DNA of 45,817 nucleotides, taken from NCBI GenBank assembly GCA_021805985.1, contig JAJZDN010000028.1, positions 1 to 45,817 of the forward strand, given 5' to 3'. This stretch comes from Planctomycetota bacterium. GTDB lineage: Bacteria; Planctomycetota; Phycisphaerae; WQYP01. Position numbers and translations under genes: made by a program. Shown piece after piece: positions 43,401 through 45,817 of this stretch; position 1 is the stretch's first letter, and each line of letters begins with the position of its first letter. The notes under the pieces were generated by a model, which ran no database searches, was not told the DNA's origin, and worked only from the letters and a program-made list of their open reading frames with translations.

Positions 43401-44852
43401 ATGATAAACGGTTTTAACATGCTTGCACCTGCGATCCTTGCGGTTTTCCGCGTGCCCGGTACGCATTCAACCCAGGCTGCGGTATTAGCCGTCCTTGTGG
43501 CGATATTCGCGGCCACGTCAGTGGCATTGTTGCTGGTGCTCATTCAACGGTATCGCATGGTCAAAGACATTATCCGCTGGCTGCGGATACGGCGGATGGG
43601 GGAGCCAGAGCGTGCGCCAATTGTTCTGGCCCACGCGCAACTGGAACGGTTGGTACGCGAAATTCAAAGTCTTGCCAATGCCTCGGAGCTTGAACGCCGT
43701 GAACTGCGCGTGCAAAGCAGCTATTTGCAAACACTTCTGGCCTGCCTCAATGACCCGGTGATTATTCTTGACCCCGCCGGCGTCCCCGTGCTTTCGAATC
43801 GTCGGGCGGTGGAGTTGTTGATTGCTCCGGCTGATGCCGATTCTCAAAATAGTTTACGTGAATTTGCGGCGCAGGCGGCCGTGCAGGATATTACCCGCAT
43901 TGCCTTGCGCAGTCAGACGCCGATTTCGCGGCAGGTCCGTCTTCCGGTTTTTTCACGCCCCCGTGTTTTGCAGATAACCGCTGCGCCTATTTCACCGGGG
44001 CTTCAGCCGGGCGGTATTTTGCTGTTGTTACAGGACCAAACCGAATTACTGCAGAACGTCCAGATTAAAGCCGACTTCGCCGCCAACGCCAGCCATGAAC
44101 TTCGCACACCTCTGGCCAGCATTCGGGCGGCGGTTGAAACCATCAATGAAGCCGGATATGAAGATCATGTCACGCTTAAGCGGTGTCTGGATATCGTGGG
44201 TGGTCATGTGCTGCGATTACAGCTTCTCGTGCAGGACCTCCTGGATCTATCGCGCACGGAAGACCCCCGGGCGGTGGTCCGTTATGAGCCGATCAACCTT
44301 GAGGAAGTGCGCGAATTGATTTCCAGCCTGTTCAAAAACATGGCGACCGAAAAACATCTGGACTTACGCTTTGAAATCGCTCCTGACGCACAGGCCATGC
44401 ACGGAGATGAACGCCTGGTATTGCTGATCCTGAAAAATCTTATTGATAACAGCTTGAAATTCACCGCCGCCGGATTTATACAGGTCCGCTGGCGCAAGCA
44501 AACCCGACCCGTGCGTAACGCCAATAAATCCGATTCCTCTGATAGCAGCGGCACAGAAGATATCATGATTCTCGAAGTGGAAGATACCGGCTGCGGCATT
44601 CCGCCGGAAGATATTAACCGCGTCTTTGAAAGATTTTATACCGTTAATCGCAGCCGGGGCGGCGCGGATCGTGGTACCGGTCTGGGGCTGGCCATTGTGA
44701 AACATGCGGTAGCAGCCATGGGCGGCGTGGTTGAACTACACAGCCAAACCGGAAAAGGTACCATCATGCGGTGCATTTGGCCGCAATCCCGCCAACCTAT
44801 CCCGCCGCGCCGCCCACCGGTTGAACTCACCTCCGCGTCGGGCGCCGATTAA
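43401..44852 (+). CDS. PhoR-like sensor histidine kinase
   Basis: A 483-residue kinase partnering the upstream regulator. One N-terminal membrane helix (about 26-48), then a PAS-like segment (about 107-215, NDPVIILDPAGVPVLSNRRA), the H-box ASHELRTPLAS with H232, the N-box LIDNSLKFT, G1 DTGCGIPPED and G2 DRGTGLGLAIVKH. Only one membrane segment is seen, so it lacks the periplasmic sensor loop of classical kinases; sensing would occur in the membrane or cytoplasm, as in PhoR. It ends with a Pro-rich tail. The 246-bp gap after the regulator contains the REP-like repeat. Confidence 0.9.
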   Translation: MINGFNMLAPAILAVFRVPGTHSTQAAVLAVLVAIFAATSVALLLVLIQRYRMVKDIIRWLRIRRMGEPERAPIVLAHAQLERLVREIQSLANASELERRELRVQSSYLQTLLACLNDPVIILDPAGVPVLSNRRAVELLIAPADADSQNSLREFAAQAAVQDITRIALRSQTPISRQVRLPVFSRPRVLQITAAPISPGLQPGGILLLLQDQTELLQNVQIKADFAANASHELRTPLASIRAAVETINEAGYEDHVTLKRCLDIVGGHVLRLQLLVQDLLDLSRTEDPRAVVRYEPINLEEVRELISSLFKNMATEKHLDLRFEIAPDAQAMHGDERLVLLILKNLIDNSLKFTAAGFIQVRWRKQTRPVRNANKSDSSDSSGTEDIMILEVEDTGCGIPPEDINRVFERFYTVNRSRGGADRGTGLGLAIVKHAVAAMGGVVELHSQTGKGTIMRCIWPQSRQPIPPRRPPVELTSASGAD

Positions 44853-44960
44853 GCAGGCGGTCCGCAGTTATGCAGCACCGGTCCCGCCGAGCGTGCGCGT
44901 CGCGTCATCAAATGAAATTCCGCATCCAACTCGACGCTGCCGCATCGAGCTAACGGTGAT

Positions 44961-45817
44961 TCATCGAGCCTTGATCGCGCGAAGGGCCAGAAACAGGGGA
45001 ATTTCCCGGCGACTTTTATCCAGTGCTGCAAAGCGTATTCCCTGCGGCGGCATTTTTCCGCTGATCCACTCTTCCGTATGATCTATCCAAAGCCCGGCCG
45101 AACCCAGTGTATTAATATAAGCCTGCAATGGACGATGAAATGTGGTCGTGGTCGGGCCGGCATCACGGCCCGGGTGCATGGCGATGGGGATTTTTTCCGA
45201 GGTAAGATAAGCATCCACCAGACGGTGCTGCATTGCGTTAGGCTGATCCCATTGCCAGCTCGATTGTTTGGGTATCCGGAAGCAGGGGTGCAGCAGTACT
45301 ACAACCAATTTTCCGCCGGGCTTTAATGCCTTGTAAATGCCCTGCCACAGGGGAGAAAGCGGGGTGATATTGGCAATCGCCAGCACGCACGCCGCCGCAT
45401 CAAAAGTACCTGGAGCTATCGCGGCACATGCCGCCAGATCGCGCACATCGGCCTGATAATAGTGTTCCAGAGATGTATTTTCTCGACGCTCCAAAGCCGC
45501 TTGAATTAATGAGCCTGCCATGTCCACTCCTGTGGTTTGCACACCGCGTTTTGCGGCGGCGCGGCCCAAAACCCCTTGCCCACAGGCGACATCCAGCAAA
45601 TGTTCCCCCGGCTTGATATCCAGCATTCGCAGGACACCGGGAATAATAAGCTTCTGATGATGATCACTGCCATCCTGTCCGATCAGATCGTCATACCAGG
45701 ATCCCACATGCCCCCAATGCGAATTTGGCTCATCAGGTGGCTTGCCCCGTTGGGTCTGAGTTCTGAACGATTTTTCCGCTTTCGCGCCCCTGGGCGTTGA
45801 CGAATGTGTTGTAGATC
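44961..45817 (-). CDS. class I SAM-dependent methyltransferase (5' end beyond the window)
   Basis: At least 285 residues of a small-molecule methyltransferase. Motif I is EHLLDVACGQGVLG, followed by GVDMAGSLIQ, ADVRDLA, FDAAACVLAIANI and ALKPGGKLVVV, the canonical order. A GTG at 45707 could start it, but the frame stays open to the window edge and reads PNSHWGHVGSWYDDLIG just upstream; HWG-x-V-x-x-WYD is the usual lead-in of this subfamily, so the real start lies at or beyond 45817. The extra N-terminal part visible is polar and probably unstructured. Substrate unknown. Confidence 0.85.
   Translation of the reverse strand, partial: STTHSSTPRGAKAEKSFRTQTQRGKPPDEPNSHWGHVGSWYDDLIGQDGSDHHQKLIIPGVLRMLDIKPGEHLLDVACGQGVLGRAAAKRGVQTTGVDMAGSLIQAALERRENTSLEHYYQADVRDLAACAAIAPGTFDAAACVLAIANITPLSPLWQGIYKALKPGGKLVVVLLHPCFRIPKQSSWQWDQPNAMQHRLVDAYLTSEKIPIAMHPGRDAGPTTTTFHRPLQAYINTLGSAGLWIDHTEEWISGKMPPQGIRFAALDKSRREIPLFLALRAIKAR

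Overview
The window looks like a chromosomal segment of a Planctomycetota bacterium, probably Phycisphaerae-like. The pointers are two PEP-CTERM proteins, a fragment with the H-X9-DG-type tail of planctomycetal pseudopilins, many secreted glycoside hydrolase-type proteins, a large B12-dependent ribonucleotide reductase and a C-A-B ordered succinate dehydrogenase with a single membrane subunit. The taxonomy is inferred from gene content only. I saw no rRNA, tRNA, CRISPR array or transposase gene.

Layout. 1-6.4 kb: polysaccharide-degradation block with the start of a divergent gene, a broken pseudopilin-like gene, a GH5-type glucanase, a PEP-CTERM protein, a small jelly-roll protein and a clan GH-A hydrolase ending in the same jelly-roll domain. 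6.6-7.05 kb: a highly structured 364-bp inverted-repeat element (MITE-like). 7.1-12.9 kb: DNA maintenance and precursors, with mutY on the minus strand and dcd then nrdJ on the plus strand. The mutY-dcd gap carries three DnaA-box-like sites, and the nrdJ leader carries mutually exclusive hairpins. 12.9-16.4 kb: a GT-C type membrane glycosyltransferase and two secreted or membrane proteins of unknown role. 16.6-19.9 kb: the sdhCAB operon, in which sdhA appears to start at a rare ATT codon. 20-22.9 kb: a lipoprotein and a PIN-PhoH ATPase. 22.9-25.9 kb: an accessory-looking stretch of unrecognised membrane proteins and poorly coding spacers. 25.9-27.2 kb: an SGNH hydrolase and a DUF2127-type protein in an overlapping pair. 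27.2-30.4 kb: a PEP-CTERM gene with a good sigma70 promoter, a decayed secreted-protein start and a LacI-family regulator. 30.5-37.8 kb: a surface-polysaccharide type cluster (two GT2 enzymes, one multi-spanning GT-C-like protein and two tandem paralogous multi-spanning proteins). 37.9-45.8 kb: an ArfB-like ribosome-rescue factor, an operon nadK / membrane protein / M42 aminopeptidase, a PhoB/PhoR-like two-component pair separated by a short copy of the 6.7-kb repeat, and a methyltransferase whose 5' end runs off the window.

How they fit together: secreted hydrolases, PEP-CTERM proteins (which imply an exosortase elsewhere) and glycosyltransferases suggest a cell that degrades plant- or algal-type glucans and builds its own exopolysaccharide. 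The most unusual signals are non-coding: the inverted-repeat family present in a long and a short form, the switch-like nrdJ leader, the DnaA-box cluster and the ATT start of sdhA.
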